Positions 49,546 through 57,815 of a stretch of DNA of 58,038 nt are shown one piece after another. Position numbers and translations under genes: made by a program. Source of the stretch: Clostridiales bacterium (GTDB taxonomy: Bacteria; Bacillota; Clostridia; Christensenellales; Aristaeellaceae); contig SFHK01000007.1 of NCBI GenBank assembly GCA_004556395.1, positions 1-58,038 on the forward strand, read 5' to 3'. The notes beneath the pieces were generated by a model. That model saw only the letters and a list, made by a program, of their open reading frames with translations. It had not been told where the DNA came from and did no database searches. Position 1 is the first letter of the stretch. Each line of letters begins with the position of its first letter.

Positions 49546-51054
49546 ATGAAGCTGAAAAAATGGATTGCGCTTTGCCTGTGCGTATGCATGGTGCTTTTGA
49601 ATCTGGCCGCGGTTGCGGAGACGACGCAGGCCACGCCGCCGGAGCCTCCGGCCGGCATGGGAACCCCGCCGCAGGGCGGCACACCGCCCGAGAAGCCCGA
49701 CGGCGAGATGGGCAATCCGCCGGAGCGTCCCGACGGAGAAATGGGCACTCCGCCGGATGGCGCTCCGATGGGCAACCCGCCGCAGGGCGGCATGGGCGGC
49801 CCCGGCGGCATGAGCGCGCAGCCGGAGAGCTACAGCGCCGTGAAGACCGTTTCTGAGGACGCGTCGATTTCCGGCGAAACGATCGAATCCACCGGCACGG
49901 ACGAAAACGCGCTGCTCGTCACCGGCGGAAACGTCACGGTGACCGATTCGAAGCTCGTTCGCGAGAGCGCCGATTCCACCGGCGGAGACAGCGCCAGCTT
50001 CTACGGCGTGGGCGCGGCGGCGCTGGTCACCGGCGGCACGCTGACGATTGAGAACACCGAAATTTCCACCGACGCGGAGGGCGGCGCGGGCGTGTTCGCC
50101 TGCGGAAGCGGCGTCGCGACCGTGAAGAACACCGTGATTTCCGCGAAGAAGGGCACCTCCGGCGGCATTCACGTGGCAGGCGGCGGCACGCTGTACGCCG
50201 AGAACCTGACCGTGACCACCGAGGGCGCGTCGTCGGCCGCGATTCGCTCCGACCGCGGCGGCGGAACGATGGTCGTGAACGGCGGCAGCTACACCGCGTC
50301 CGGCTTCGGCTCCCCGGCGGTATACGTCACGGCGGACATTTCAATTTCCGACGCGACGCTGACCGCCACCGGCTCCGAGGCGCTGTGTCTGGAGGGCAAA
50401 AACAGCGTCGCGCTGACGAACTGCACCCTGTCCGGCAGCCTGCCCGACCTTGAGCAGAACGACAACACCTGGACGGTCATCCTGTACCAGAGCATGTCCG
50501 GCGATTCCGAGGTCGGCAAGGGCACGTTCACCATGACCGGCGGCACCCTGATTTCCAACAACGGCGGCCTGTTCTACACCACCAACACCGACAGCGAGTT
50601 CACCCTGCGGAACGTGACGCTTCAGGCGAGCGCGGAAAGCGAGTACCTGCTGCGCTGCACCGGCAACTCCAATGGCCGCGGCTGGGGAAGCACCGGCAGC
50701 AACGGCGCGAACTGCGTCTTCACCGCCGCCGAACAGCAGATGAGCGGCCGCGTGCTCTGGGACAGCGTTTCGAACCTCACGCTTTCCCTCACCGAGGGTA
50801 CCTCCTTCACCGGCGCGATTCTCGACGATGAATCCTGCGCGGGCGAGGGCGGCAGCGGTATGTGCGCCCTGACCATCGACGAAACCTCCGAATGGATCGT
50901 CACCGAAAACAGCATGCTCACCACCCTCACCTGTAAAGGCCGTATCGCCGACGCCGCCGACCGCACCGTGACCGTCACAGACCCGTCCGGCAGCGTCCTC
51001 GTCTCCGGCGAAAGCGACCTCACGATCACCGTATCTGAATATATCGCCGAATAA
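49546..51054 (+). CDS. Secreted parallel beta-helix-like protein with Pro/Gly-rich N-terminal repeats
   Basis: 502 residues; GGAAGGATG precedes the ATG. Signal peptide: KLKKW then a Cys/Leu/Val core ending AVAE. Residues 28-90 are low complexity with repeats of GTPPQGG, PPEKPDGEMG and NPPERPDGEMG. From about 95 on, short repeats of the type GGTLTIENTEIST, GGTLYAENLTVTT and GGSYTASGFG suggest a right-handed parallel beta-helix. Such proteins, often called carbohydrate-binding domain-containing or CotH-neighbour proteins, are usually next to two-component genes in Clostridia. No cell-wall anchor. Confidence 0.75.
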   Translation: MKLKKWIALCLCVCMVLLNLAAVAETTQATPPEPPAGMGTPPQGGTPPEKPDGEMGNPPERPDGEMGTPPDGAPMGNPPQGGMGGPGGMSAQPESYSAVKTVSEDASISGETIESTGTDENALLVTGGNVTVTDSKLVRESADSTGGDSASFYGVGAAALVTGGTLTIENTEISTDAEGGAGVFACGSGVATVKNTVISAKKGTSGGIHVAGGGTLYAENLTVTTEGASSAAIRSDRGGGTMVVNGGSYTASGFGSPAVYVTADISISDATLTATGSEALCLEGKNSVALTNCTLSGSLPDLEQNDNTWTVILYQSMSGDSEVGKGTFTMTGGTLISNNGGLFYTTNTDSEFTLRNVTLQASAESEYLLRCTGNSNGRGWGSTGSNGANCVFTAAEQQMSGRVLWDSVSNLTLSLTEGTSFTGAILDDESCAGEGGSGMCALTIDETSEWIVTENSMLTTLTCKGRIADAADRTVTVTDPSGSVLVSGESDLTITVSEYIAE

Positions 51055-51058
51055 ACAT

Positions 51059-51082
51059 CCACCGGCCAAGCCGGTGGTTTTT
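51059..51082 (+). terminator. Terminator of the 49546 gene
   Basis: CCACCGGC/GCCGGTGG 8-bp perfect stem, 3-base loop, then TTTTT; 5 bases past the stop codon. Confidence 0.9.
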
Positions 51083-51310
51083 CACGTGCGGGCAAAGCCC
51101 TATAATACTATCGGTGCCCTCGAGGGCGCTCAAACGATCTGCCAACTGCTTATACACAAAAGGAGTTTTTCTGTCTTCCTCTCCGCCTTAGGCTTCACCG
51201 AAACCCACGCCTACCGTGGGGTTTTAGAAGATACACAAGAAGGGCTCCCTTCGCGGGAGCCTTTCCTCGTTCAGAACCGCATATATATGCAATATAATCT
51301 GATTATTTTA
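51083..51310 (+). other. Intergenic region with possible small RNA
   Basis: Contains TATAAT at 51101-51106 without a good -35, a GCCCTCGAGGGC self-complementary stretch (51117-51128), a bulged AAACCCACG/CGTGGGGTTT hairpin near 51200-51223 followed by TTTT, and a second terminator-like hairpin GGCTCCC/GGGAGCC near 51245-51264 ending TTTCC. No convincing ORF. A stable small RNA is possible, but no family is recognised. Confidence 0.35.
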
Positions 51311-51363
51311 AAGTCAATTGAGAACTTGTCTAATAAATCAGGCAAGTTCTCAATTGACTTTTT
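51311..51363. terminator. 18-bp perfect hairpin with T-run
   Basis: Left arm 51311-51328 and right arm 51343-51360 are perfect complements around a 14-base loop; T5 follows. AT-rich, unlike its surroundings. It could be the end of the upstream candidate RNA or a small mobile remnant. Confidence 0.75.
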
Positions 51364-51393
51364 GCTGCATTCAAAAGAGAGGAATGCTCTGTA

Positions 51394-51843
51394 GCTCTCG
51401 GCTGCGACTCACGACCCCATGGGAGAGCGCGAGAGGGTGTGAACCCTCTCGCACCCCCAGCGAAGCGGGAGAAAAACGAGTCGATTCGAAATTACGAGAA
51501 CGCGCGCGGCAACGTTTGGCACACTTGGCCGCGTCTTGCGACCCCATGGGAGAGCTCGAGAGGGTGTGAACCCTCTCGCACCCCCAGCGAAGCGGGAGAA
51601 AAACGAGTCGATTCGAAATTCCGAGGACGCGCGCGGCAACGTTTAGCACACTTGGCCGCGTCTTGCGACCCCATGGGAGAGCGCGAGAGGGTGTGAACCC
51701 TCTCGCACCCCCGGCGGCGCAGGAAAGAAACGAGGGTGATCGAAATTCTGAGGACGCGCGCGCGGCGTACGGCGCACTTGGCTGCGACCTGCGACCCCAC
51801 GGGAGAGCGCGAGAGGGTGTGAACCCTCTCGCACCCCCGGGGC
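51394..51843. repeat. 127-bp intergenic tandem repeat, four units
   Basis: GACCCCATGGGAGAG starts at 51413, 51540 and 51667 (127-bp period), and its variant with ...CAC... at 51793 (126 bp). Each unit holds the hairpin GAGAGGG-TGTGAA-CCCTCTC followed by GCACCCCC. Units 1-3 are very alike; unit 4 is cut at the start of its non-hairpin part. There is no spacer between units and no consistent ORF. Confidence 0.92.
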
Positions 51844-51859
51844 TTGGTGCCATAAGAAA

Positions 51860-51887
51860 CGGGCGAAGGAGAAAGCTCCTTCGCCCG
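51860..51887 (-). terminator. Terminator of nifJ
   Basis: 12-bp perfect stem (51860-51871 with 51876-51887) and a 4-base loop; on the minus strand TTTCTT follows. 17 bases past the nifJ stop. Confidence 0.85.
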
Positions 51888-51903
51888 AAAGGCATTCAGG
51901 GAA

Positions 51904-54900
51904 TTATTCCTTGCCGGCGAGCTTCTTGTACATGGCAAGACGCTTCGCGGACTCATGCTCGGCTCTGTCGAACAGCTTCTCGGCCTCGCCGGGGAACTGA
52001 CGGATCAGGGACGCGTAGCGGTTTTCGCCCTTGATGAAGTCCTGATAGCTGGCGGTCGGATCCTTGGAATCCACGGTCAGCGGCACTTCGTTCTCCGGAT
52101 TGTAGCGGTACAGCTGCCAGTATCCGGCTTCGACGGCCTTCTTGATCTCCATCTGCGCCTGGTTCATCTTGATACCATGGTTGATGCAGGGCGCGTAGGC
52201 GATGATCAGGGACGGTCCATGGTACGCTTCGGCTTCGTTGACGGCCTTGAGCAGCTGGTTCATATCCGCGCCCATGGCAACCTGCGCCACGTACACATAG
52301 CCGTAGGACATGGCCATCAGGCCGAGGTCCTTCTTCTTGGTGCGCTTGCCGGCGGCAGCGAACTTGGCGACCGCGCCGGTCGGGGAAGACTTGGAGGCCT
52401 GTCCGCCGGTGTTGGAGTACACCTCGGTGTCGAGCACGAGCACGTTGACGTCCTGATCCTGGGCGAGCACGTGATCGAGTCCGCCGTAGCCGATGTCGTA
52501 GGCCCAGCCGTCGCCGCCGAAGATCCAGACGGACTTCTTGACGAGCAGGTCCTTATCCTTCAGCACTTCGCGAGCGAGCGTGCAGGCTTCGCAGGTGCAA
52601 ACCTTGCCGTTGGCCAGCCACTCGGCTTCCCACTGGGTGCCGGTCAGGTCGACGTCGATGCCGTCCTCGCAGGCGGCGATCAGCTTGGCGGCGGCCTTCT
52701 TGCTGCCCTCGGCGTCGTCCATGTTGTCGAGCCATTCCTTGCCCGCTTCCTTGATGTCGGCGGCGGCGTACTCGACGGCGATGAGCTTCTCAACGTTCTC
52801 CTTCAGCTTGGCGCGGCGCTGGGTGGTGCCCAGGTTCATGCCGAAGCCGAACTCGGCGTTGTCCTCGAACAGGCTGTTCGCCCAGGCAGGGCCGTGGCCG
52901 TTCTCGTTGACGGTGTAGGGGCAGGTGGGGGCGCTGCCGCCGTAGATGGAGGAGCAGCCCGTGGCGTTGGCGATGATCATGCGGTCGCCGAACAGCTGGG
53001 TAATCAGCTTGACGTAGGGCGTTTCGCCGCAGCCCGCGCACGCGCCGGAGAACTCGAAGAGGGGCTTTTTGAACTGGCTGTCCTTGACGGTCTTCAGGTT
53101 CAGCTCGCCCTTGTACTCAGGCAGCGTCTGGGCGTATTCCCAGTTGGCTTCCTGCGACTGCTGGGTGTGGAGGGGCTTCATGGTGAGCGCCTTCTCCTTG
53201 GCCGGGCAGACGGTTACGCAGTTTTCGCAGCCGGTGCAGTCCAGAACGGAGACCTGCATGCGGTACTGGAGGCCCTTGAACTTCGGGCCGAGCGCGGGCT
53301 TGGTCTCGAAGGACGCGGGCGCGTTCTTGAGGGTTTCCTCGGTGGCCAGGTACGGACGGATGGCGGCGTGCGGGCAGACCAGAGAGCAGTTGCCGCACTG
53401 GATGCACTTGGTGATGTCCCACTCGGGAACCTTCACGGCGATGCCGCGCTTCTCGTACTTGGTGGTGCCGGTGGGCACGCTGCCGTCCACGGAGAACGCG
53501 GACACGGGCAGCTTGTCGCCTTCCTGCGCGAGAATCGGGGAAACGACGGTGTTGAAGTACTCGGTGGCCTCAACCTTCACGGGCTCCGCGCCGGTGGTGG
53601 CGTTCAGCCAGGCTTCGGGAACCTTGACTTCCTTCAGGCCGCTGATGGCTACGTCGATGGCGTCCCAGTTCATCTTGACGATCGCGTCGCCCTTCTTGCC
53701 GTAGGACTTCTTGGCGTAGGCCTTCATGTATTCGTCGGCCTTCTCGTAGGGGATGATGTCGGCCAGCTTGAAGAACGCGGCCTGCATGGTGGTGTTGATG
53801 CGGTTGCCCATGCCCACGGACGCAGCCAGGGAGATGGCGTCGATGGTGTAGAAGCGGGCCTTCTTCTCGGCCAGCTTGCGCTTCATGGAAGCGGGCAGCT
53901 CGGTCTCGAGCTCCTCGGCGCTCCAGGGGCAGTTCAGCAGGAACACGCCGCCAACCTTCAGCGCGGACACCATGTCGTACTTGGTGACATAGGCCGGGTT
54001 GTGGCAGGCGATGAAGTCGGCGCTGTCGATCAGGTAGGTGCTCTTGATCGGGGTGTCGCCGAAGCGCAGGTGGCTGACGGTGATGCCGCCGGACTTCTTG
54101 GAGTCGTAGCTGAAGTAGGCCTGCGCGTACTTATCGGTGTGGTCGCCGATGATCTTGATGGAGTTCTTGTTGGCGCCGACGGTGCCGTCCGAGCCCAGAC
54201 CATAGAACATGCAGCTGACGGTGCCCGCGGGAGCGACGTCCAGCGTTTCGCCGAGCTTCAGGGAGGTGTGGGTCACGTCGTCGTTGATGCCGACGGTGAA
54301 GTGGTTCTTCTTCTCGCCCGCCAGGTTGTCGTAAACGGCCTTGACCATGGTGGGGTTGAATTCCTTGGAGCCCAGACCGTAGCGGCCGCCGACGACGGTG
54401 ATGTCGTTTTTGCCGGCTTCGCGCAGCGCGGTGCAGACGTCCTCATACAGCGGCTCGCCCAGGGAGCCGGCTTCCTTCGTGCGGTCGAGCACGGCGATGG
54501 CCTTGCAGGTCGCCGGGATGGCGGCGAGGAAGTGCTCGATGGAGAAGGGGCGATACAGGTGAACCTTCACGAGGCCGACCTTTTCTCCCTTGGCGGTCAG
54601 GTAATCGATGGTCTCCTCGATGGCGTCGCAGCCGGAGCCCATGGCGATGATCACGCGCTCGGCGTCGGGCGCGCCGACGTAGTCGAACAGGTGATAGCTT
54701 CTGCCGGTGATGCTCTCGACGTCCTTCATCGCCTTCTCAACGATGGCGGGCGTGGCGAGGTAATTCTTGTTGGCGGCTTCGCGGCCCTGGAAGTAGATGT
54801 CCGGGTTCTGCGCGGTGCCCATCTGATGCGGATGCTCGGGGTTCAGCGCGCGATTGCGGAAGGCCTTGATGGCGTCCCAGTCGACGAGCTTGGCGATGTC

Positions 54901-55464
54901 TTCGTAGGAAATGTCCTCGATCTTCTGGATTTCATGGCTGGTGCGGAAACCGTCGAAGAAGTGGAGGAACGGCACGGACGCCTTCAGCGTGGCCAGATGC
55001 GCGACCAGCGCCATATCCTGCGCTTCCTGCACGGAGTTGGAGGCCAGCATCGCAAAGCCGGTCTGACGGCAGGCCATAACGTCGGAGTGATCTCCGAAGA
55101 TGGACAGCGCGTGATAGGCCAGCGCGCGGGCGGACACATGGAACACCGCGGGCAGCTGCTCGCCGGCGATCTTGTACATGTTGGGGATCATCAGAAGAAG
55201 TCCCTGAGAGGCGGTAAAGGTGGTGGTCAGCGCGCCCGCGACGAGAGAGCCGTGAACGGCGCCCGCGGCGCCCGCTTCGGACTGCATTTCCGCGATTTTT
55301 ACTTCCTGACCGAACAGGTTCTTACGGCCGGTAGCCGCCCATTCGTCGGCGACTTCCGCCATCGGAGACGAAGGAGTGATCGGGTAGATCGCCGCCACAT
55401 CGCTGAACGCATACGCGATATGGCTGACGGCGGTATTGCCGTCTACGGTCTTTTTGATGCTCAA
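51904..55464 (-). CDS. nifJ: Pyruvate:ferredoxin (flavodoxin) oxidoreductase
   Basis: 1186 residues, the full length of homodimeric PFOR. Starts with a TTG at 55464 (AAGGAGG 9 bases upstream). Domain I has YPITPSSPMAEVADEW; two ferredoxin-type clusters are CIQCGNCSLVCP and CTGCENCVTVCP (about 690-770); the cluster near TPP begins CAGCGETPYVKL. The TPP/Mg site is GGDGWAYDIGYGGLDHVL and NTGGQASKSSPTGA. It makes acetyl-CoA, CO2 and reduced ferredoxin from pyruvate, the central step of clostridial fermentation. Single-gene transcript with its own promoter and terminator. Confidence 0.98.
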   Translation of the reverse strand: MSIKKTVDGNTAVSHIAYAFSDVAAIYPITPSSPMAEVADEWAATGRKNLFGQEVKIAEMQSEAGAAGAVHGSLVAGALTTTFTASQGLLLMIPNMYKIAGEQLPAVFHVSARALAYHALSIFGDHSDVMACRQTGFAMLASNSVQEAQDMALVAHLATLKASVPFLHFFDGFRTSHEIQKIEDISYEDIAKLVDWDAIKAFRNRALNPEHPHQMGTAQNPDIYFQGREAANKNYLATPAIVEKAMKDVESITGRSYHLFDYVGAPDAERVIIAMGSGCDAIEETIDYLTAKGEKVGLVKVHLYRPFSIEHFLAAIPATCKAIAVLDRTKEAGSLGEPLYEDVCTALREAGKNDITVVGGRYGLGSKEFNPTMVKAVYDNLAGEKKNHFTVGINDDVTHTSLKLGETLDVAPAGTVSCMFYGLGSDGTVGANKNSIKIIGDHTDKYAQAYFSYDSKKSGGITVSHLRFGDTPIKSTYLIDSADFIACHNPAYVTKYDMVSALKVGGVFLLNCPWSAEELETELPASMKRKLAEKKARFYTIDAISLAASVGMGNRINTTMQAAFFKLADIIPYEKADEYMKAYAKKSYGKKGDAIVKMNWDAIDVAISGLKEVKVPEAWLNATTGAEPVKVEATEYFNTVVSPILAQEGDKLPVSAFSVDGSVPTGTTKYEKRGIAVKVPEWDITKCIQCGNCSLVCPHAAIRPYLATEETLKNAPASFETKPALGPKFKGLQYRMQVSVLDCTGCENCVTVCPAKEKALTMKPLHTQQSQEANWEYAQTLPEYKGELNLKTVKDSQFKKPLFEFSGACAGCGETPYVKLITQLFGDRMIIANATGCSSIYGGSAPTCPYTVNENGHGPAWANSLFEDNAEFGFGMNLGTTQRRAKLKENVEKLIAVEYAAADIKEAGKEWLDNMDDAEGSKKAAAKLIAACEDGIDVDLTGTQWEAEWLANGKVCTCEACTLAREVLKDKDLLVKKSVWIFGGDGWAYDIGYGGLDHVLAQDQDVNVLVLDTEVYSNTGGQASKSSPTGAVAKFAAAGKRTKKKDLGLMAMSYGYVYVAQVAMGADMNQLLKAVNEAEAYHGPSLIIAYAPCINHGIKMNQAQMEIKKAVEAGYWQLYRYNPENEVPLTVDSKDPTASYQDFIKGENRYASLIRQFPGEAEKLFDRAEHESAKRLAMYKKLAGKE

Positions 55465-55530
55465 CGTAGAGGACCTCCTTAGTTTGGTGTCACATAAAGC
55501 TGCTGTGACAGCATAACTTTACATACTACT

Positions 55531-55559
55531 ATTATAGAGCTCGCGGGCGATAAAGTCAA
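55531..55559 (-). promoter_or_regulatory. Promoter of nifJ
   Basis: Minus strand: TTGACT (55559-55554), 17-base spacer, TATAAT (55536-55531). The leader contains a small GCTG-TGA-CAGC hairpin; no Rex-like site is seen. Confidence 0.85.
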
Positions 55560-55650
55560 GATAAGCGGGACTGAACTCCCGAAAAGCACAAAAAAGTTTA
55601 CAATTATTATATTGTAGAAAAAACGCCCTCCGCGCGCGGAGAGCGAGAAT

Positions 55651-55711
55651 TGTCTGAATCTGCCTTCAGACAGGCGGAGCCTGCCGCGGATGATTTCCAC
55701 GGCAGGCTCCG
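55651..55711 (-). terminator. Two hairpins after the hsp20 gene
   Basis: A 12-bp perfect stem (55675-55686 with 55700-55711) comes first on the minus strand, 17 bases past the stop. A second 8-bp stem TGTCTGAA/TTCAGACA (55651-55658 with 55665-55672) follows. Neither has a long T-run. Confidence 0.55.
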
Positions 55712-55727
55712 GAAGAGCTTTGATCGG

Positions 55728-56174
55728 TTAGCCCTCGATCATGATGGTGTGCGGGCCTTCGACCTTGCGGGCGTCCTTCTTCGGGAATTCGATCATCAGA
55801 ACGCCGGCGTCGTACTTGCACTTGACTTCCTCGGGCTTTACGTCGCCCACGTAGAAGGTTCTCTGGCTGGTGCCGGAGTAGCGCTCCTGACGGATGACGC
55901 GGCGGGTCTTCTTGTCCTCCTCGTCCTTCTCAACGCCCTTGGAGGCGGTAATGGTGAGGTAGCCCTCCTTCAGCTCGATGCCGATTTCGTCCTTCTTGAA
56001 GCCGGGCAGGTCGACGGCCAGCTCGTAGCTGTCCTCGGTCTCGTGCACGTCGGTCTTCATGATGCGGGAAGCGTTCTTGCCGTACAGAGCCTTGTCGGTA
56101 TTCCATACGCTGCGGCTGAACGCGTCGTTGAACAGATCGTCAAACAAGTTTTCACTGAACATCATAGGCAACAT
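55728..56174 (-). CDS. Hsp20/alpha-crystallin small heat shock protein
   Basis: 148 residues. The alpha-crystallin domain spans about 35-140: MKTDVHETEDSYELAVDLPGFKKDEI, ERYSGTSQRTFYV, DAGVLMIEFPKK, with the C-terminal IMI (I-x-I/V) assembly tail at the very end. These chaperones hold unfolding proteins for DnaK. Regulation by HrcA is indicated by the CIRCE element upstream; no other chaperone gene is next to it. Confidence 0.95.
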   Translation of the reverse strand: MLPMMFSENLFDDLFNDAFSRSVWNTDKALYGKNASRIMKTDVHETEDSYELAVDLPGFKKDEIGIELKEGYLTITASKGVEKDEEDKKTRRVIRQERYSGTSQRTFYVGDVKPEEVKCKYDAGVLMIEFPKKDARKVEGPHTIMIEG

Positions 56175-56314
56175 AGAGATAACTTCCTTTCTAATTTCGC
56201 GGTTTCTTTTTTATGCCCCCGGCGCGCGGTTTTCATGCGCGCCGCTCGGGCGGGATGTAAGCTTGTCCGTACCCGGAACCCTGTCGTTCGGTCCCTTTCC
56301 TTTGGTACGCGTAT

Positions 56315-56343
56315 AGTATACTACGCGTTGTTAGCACTGTCAA
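56315..56343 (-). promoter_or_regulatory. Promoter of hsp20
   Basis: Minus strand: TTGACA (56343-56338), 17-base spacer, TATACT (56320-56315). The -35 lies inside the CIRCE element. Confidence 0.85.
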
Positions 56344-56357
56344 TAGGTGAGTGCTAA
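56331..56357. promoter_or_regulatory. CIRCE element (HrcA operator)
   Basis: TTAGCACTG, nine bases, GAGTGCTAA: identical to the CIRCE consensus apart from one end base of the left arm. Confidence 0.93.
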
Positions 56358-56409
56358 TTTATTATGTTAATATTTGAAGATGATGACCTGCGCCCATTCC
56401 GCCCGTTCG

Positions 56410-56438
56410 TTGACAGCCCGTGGAATTTGGTTTATAAT
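56410..56438 (+). promoter_or_regulatory. Promoter of the 56482 gene
   Basis: TTGACA (56410-56415), 17-base spacer, TATAAT (56433-56438), full consensus. Confidence 0.85.
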
Positions 56439-56481
56439 GAAATCATGGGGCGGAAAGACCCGCGGAAGGCAGGGAAAGGGA

Positions 56482-57267
56482 ATGTTTTCTATTGGCGTAT
56501 ACAGCGCGGACGGGCGCAGACTGGCGTTCACGACCGGCGAAAAGCAGGCCAATCTTCTATATGAAGGTGTGTATCAGGAGGGCGACGAGATCCGGTTTGA
56601 ATCCGAAACGGCGTACGCGCGCGTGCGCGTGGACGCGGCGGTGGACGAGGCGCGGGTTTATCTGCCCGAGAAGCGGTTTACCTACCGGCTGCCGCTGTCC
56701 GGCGACAACCGGAAGGTGTACGCGCCCGGCGCGTTCGGCGGGGAAACGCATCTTTTAGCCATCCGCGTGGACGAGGAAAGCGGCACGTACAATCTGGCGT
56801 GCAACCCCGCCGACCAGCGCGGCGAGGTTTCGGCGTATCCGCACGCGACGGCGAACGTGGAAACGCGCAATGAGAGCGTGTTCTGCGCGCGCAACGTGAT
56901 CGACGGGCTGACCATCGCGGCCGGGCACGGAATCTGGCCGTATGAGAGCTGGGGCATCGGCGCGCGGCAGGACGCGTATCTGACGGTCGACTTCGGCCGC
57001 GAGGTCGAGCTGGATCGCGTGGTGCTATACCTTCGGGCGGACTTCCCGCACGACGCGTGGTGGATTTCCGGCGTGATCGAGACCGACGGCGGCGCGCGCT
57101 TCGCGTTCCCGCTGGAGGGCATGGACGGGCCGCAGACCATCGAGCTGGGCGGCGTTCGCGCGAGAACGCTGACTCTGAAGGAGCTTGTGAAGTGCGACAT
57201 GCCGTCGGCGTTCCCGTCGCTTCGGCAGCTGATGGCGTACGGCCGCAATGTGACCGAAATCGGGTAA
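56482..57267 (+). CDS. Uncharacterised protein with F5/8 type C (discoidin)-like domain
   Basis: 261 residues from the ATG at 56482 (AGGGAAAGGG upstream); the longer frame runs back through the promoter. N-terminal half: beta-strand-rich, with YRLPLSGDNRKVYAPGAFGG. C-terminal half (about 125-245) resembles a carbohydrate-binding discoidin fold: VETRNESVFCARNVIDG, ESWGIGARQDAYLTVDFGREVELDRVVLYLRADFPHDAWW. No signal peptide, so it would act in the cytoplasm, which is unusual for such a module. No catalytic domain seen. Confidence 0.7.
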   Translation: MFSIGVYSADGRRLAFTTGEKQANLLYEGVYQEGDEIRFESETAYARVRVDAAVDEARVYLPEKRFTYRLPLSGDNRKVYAPGAFGGETHLLAIRVDEESGTYNLACNPADQRGEVSAYPHATANVETRNESVFCARNVIDGLTIAAGHGIWPYESWGIGARQDAYLTVDFGREVELDRVVLYLRADFPHDAWWISGVIETDGGARFAFPLEGMDGPQTIELGGVRARTLTLKELVKCDMPSAFPSLRQLMAYGRNVTEIG

Positions 57268-57292
57268 TCTGTCGATGTTTTGCAAGCTTCCG

Positions 57293-57321
57293 TTTACAGA
57301 ACCGGAAAAACGCGCTATGAT
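57293..57321 (+). promoter_or_regulatory. Promoter of the 57357 gene
   Basis: TTTACA (57293-57298), 17-base spacer, TATGAT (57316-57321). Confidence 0.75.
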
Positions 57322-57356
57322 GAAGGCGGATGAATTTGCGCCGGGAGGGTGTTCTC

Positions 57357-57815
57357 ATGTACGGTGAATCGGATTACAAGCAGGCGTCCAGACAGGCGAC
57401 GCTGCGCGTGGTGGGCGCGCTGCTGCTGGCGGCGGCGTTTCTGGCCGTGATGCTGGTGTTCAACCGGATGCGCCTGCAGGCGCCGACGCTGGCGACGGCG
57501 GCGGTCGGGTTTGTTGTGGTATTCTTCCTGTGGTCGTTCAAGGTGTCGCCGTGGACGAAGTACAACCGCTTCCTGCGGGAAATGCGGAACGGACAGCGGC
57601 GGCACACCGAATGCAGCTTCCTGCACTTCGCGCCCGAAACGCGCATGCACGACGGCGTGGAGGTGCACGAAATGATCGTCACGGTGGGAACCGGCGAGGA
57701 GGACGAGCGTCTATATTACTGGGACGCGGACAAGCCGGAGCCTGCGCTGCGGGAGGGCGAGAAGATTCAGGTGGAGTCGTTTGGGAATTTTATCACAGCG
57801 CTCGAGCGCGCGTGA
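57357..57815 (+). CDS. Hypothetical membrane protein
   Basis: 152 residues from the ATG at 57357 (GGGAGGG 8 bases upstream). Two membrane helices near the N-terminus (about 20-38 and 47-65) are followed by a cytoplasmic soluble domain of about 85 residues (FLREMRNGQRRHTECSF; HEMIVTVGTGEEDERLYYWD; ESFGNFI). The soluble part has a small beta-barrel look. No known family recognised. Confidence 0.65.
   Translation: MYGESDYKQASRQATLRVVGALLLAAAFLAVMLVFNRMRLQAPTLATAAVGFVVVFFLWSFKVSPWTKYNRFLREMRNGQRRHTECSFLHFAPETRMHDGVEVHEMIVTVGTGEEDERLYYWDADKPEPALREGEKIQVESFGNFITALERA

Noticed and set aside
51099..51265. 6S RNA
   Set aside because: Some hairpins are present, but the large central bubble flanked by two long helices could not be drawn; the assignment would be a guess.
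51394..51843. CRISPR array reading of the 127-bp repeats
   Set aside because: Units are contiguous and 127 bp long with no unique spacers, and no cas genes are near.
51955..55482. 1175-codon open frame opposite nifJ
   Set aside because: A mirror frame of a GC-rich conserved gene; the PFOR reading on the other strand has all cofactor motifs.
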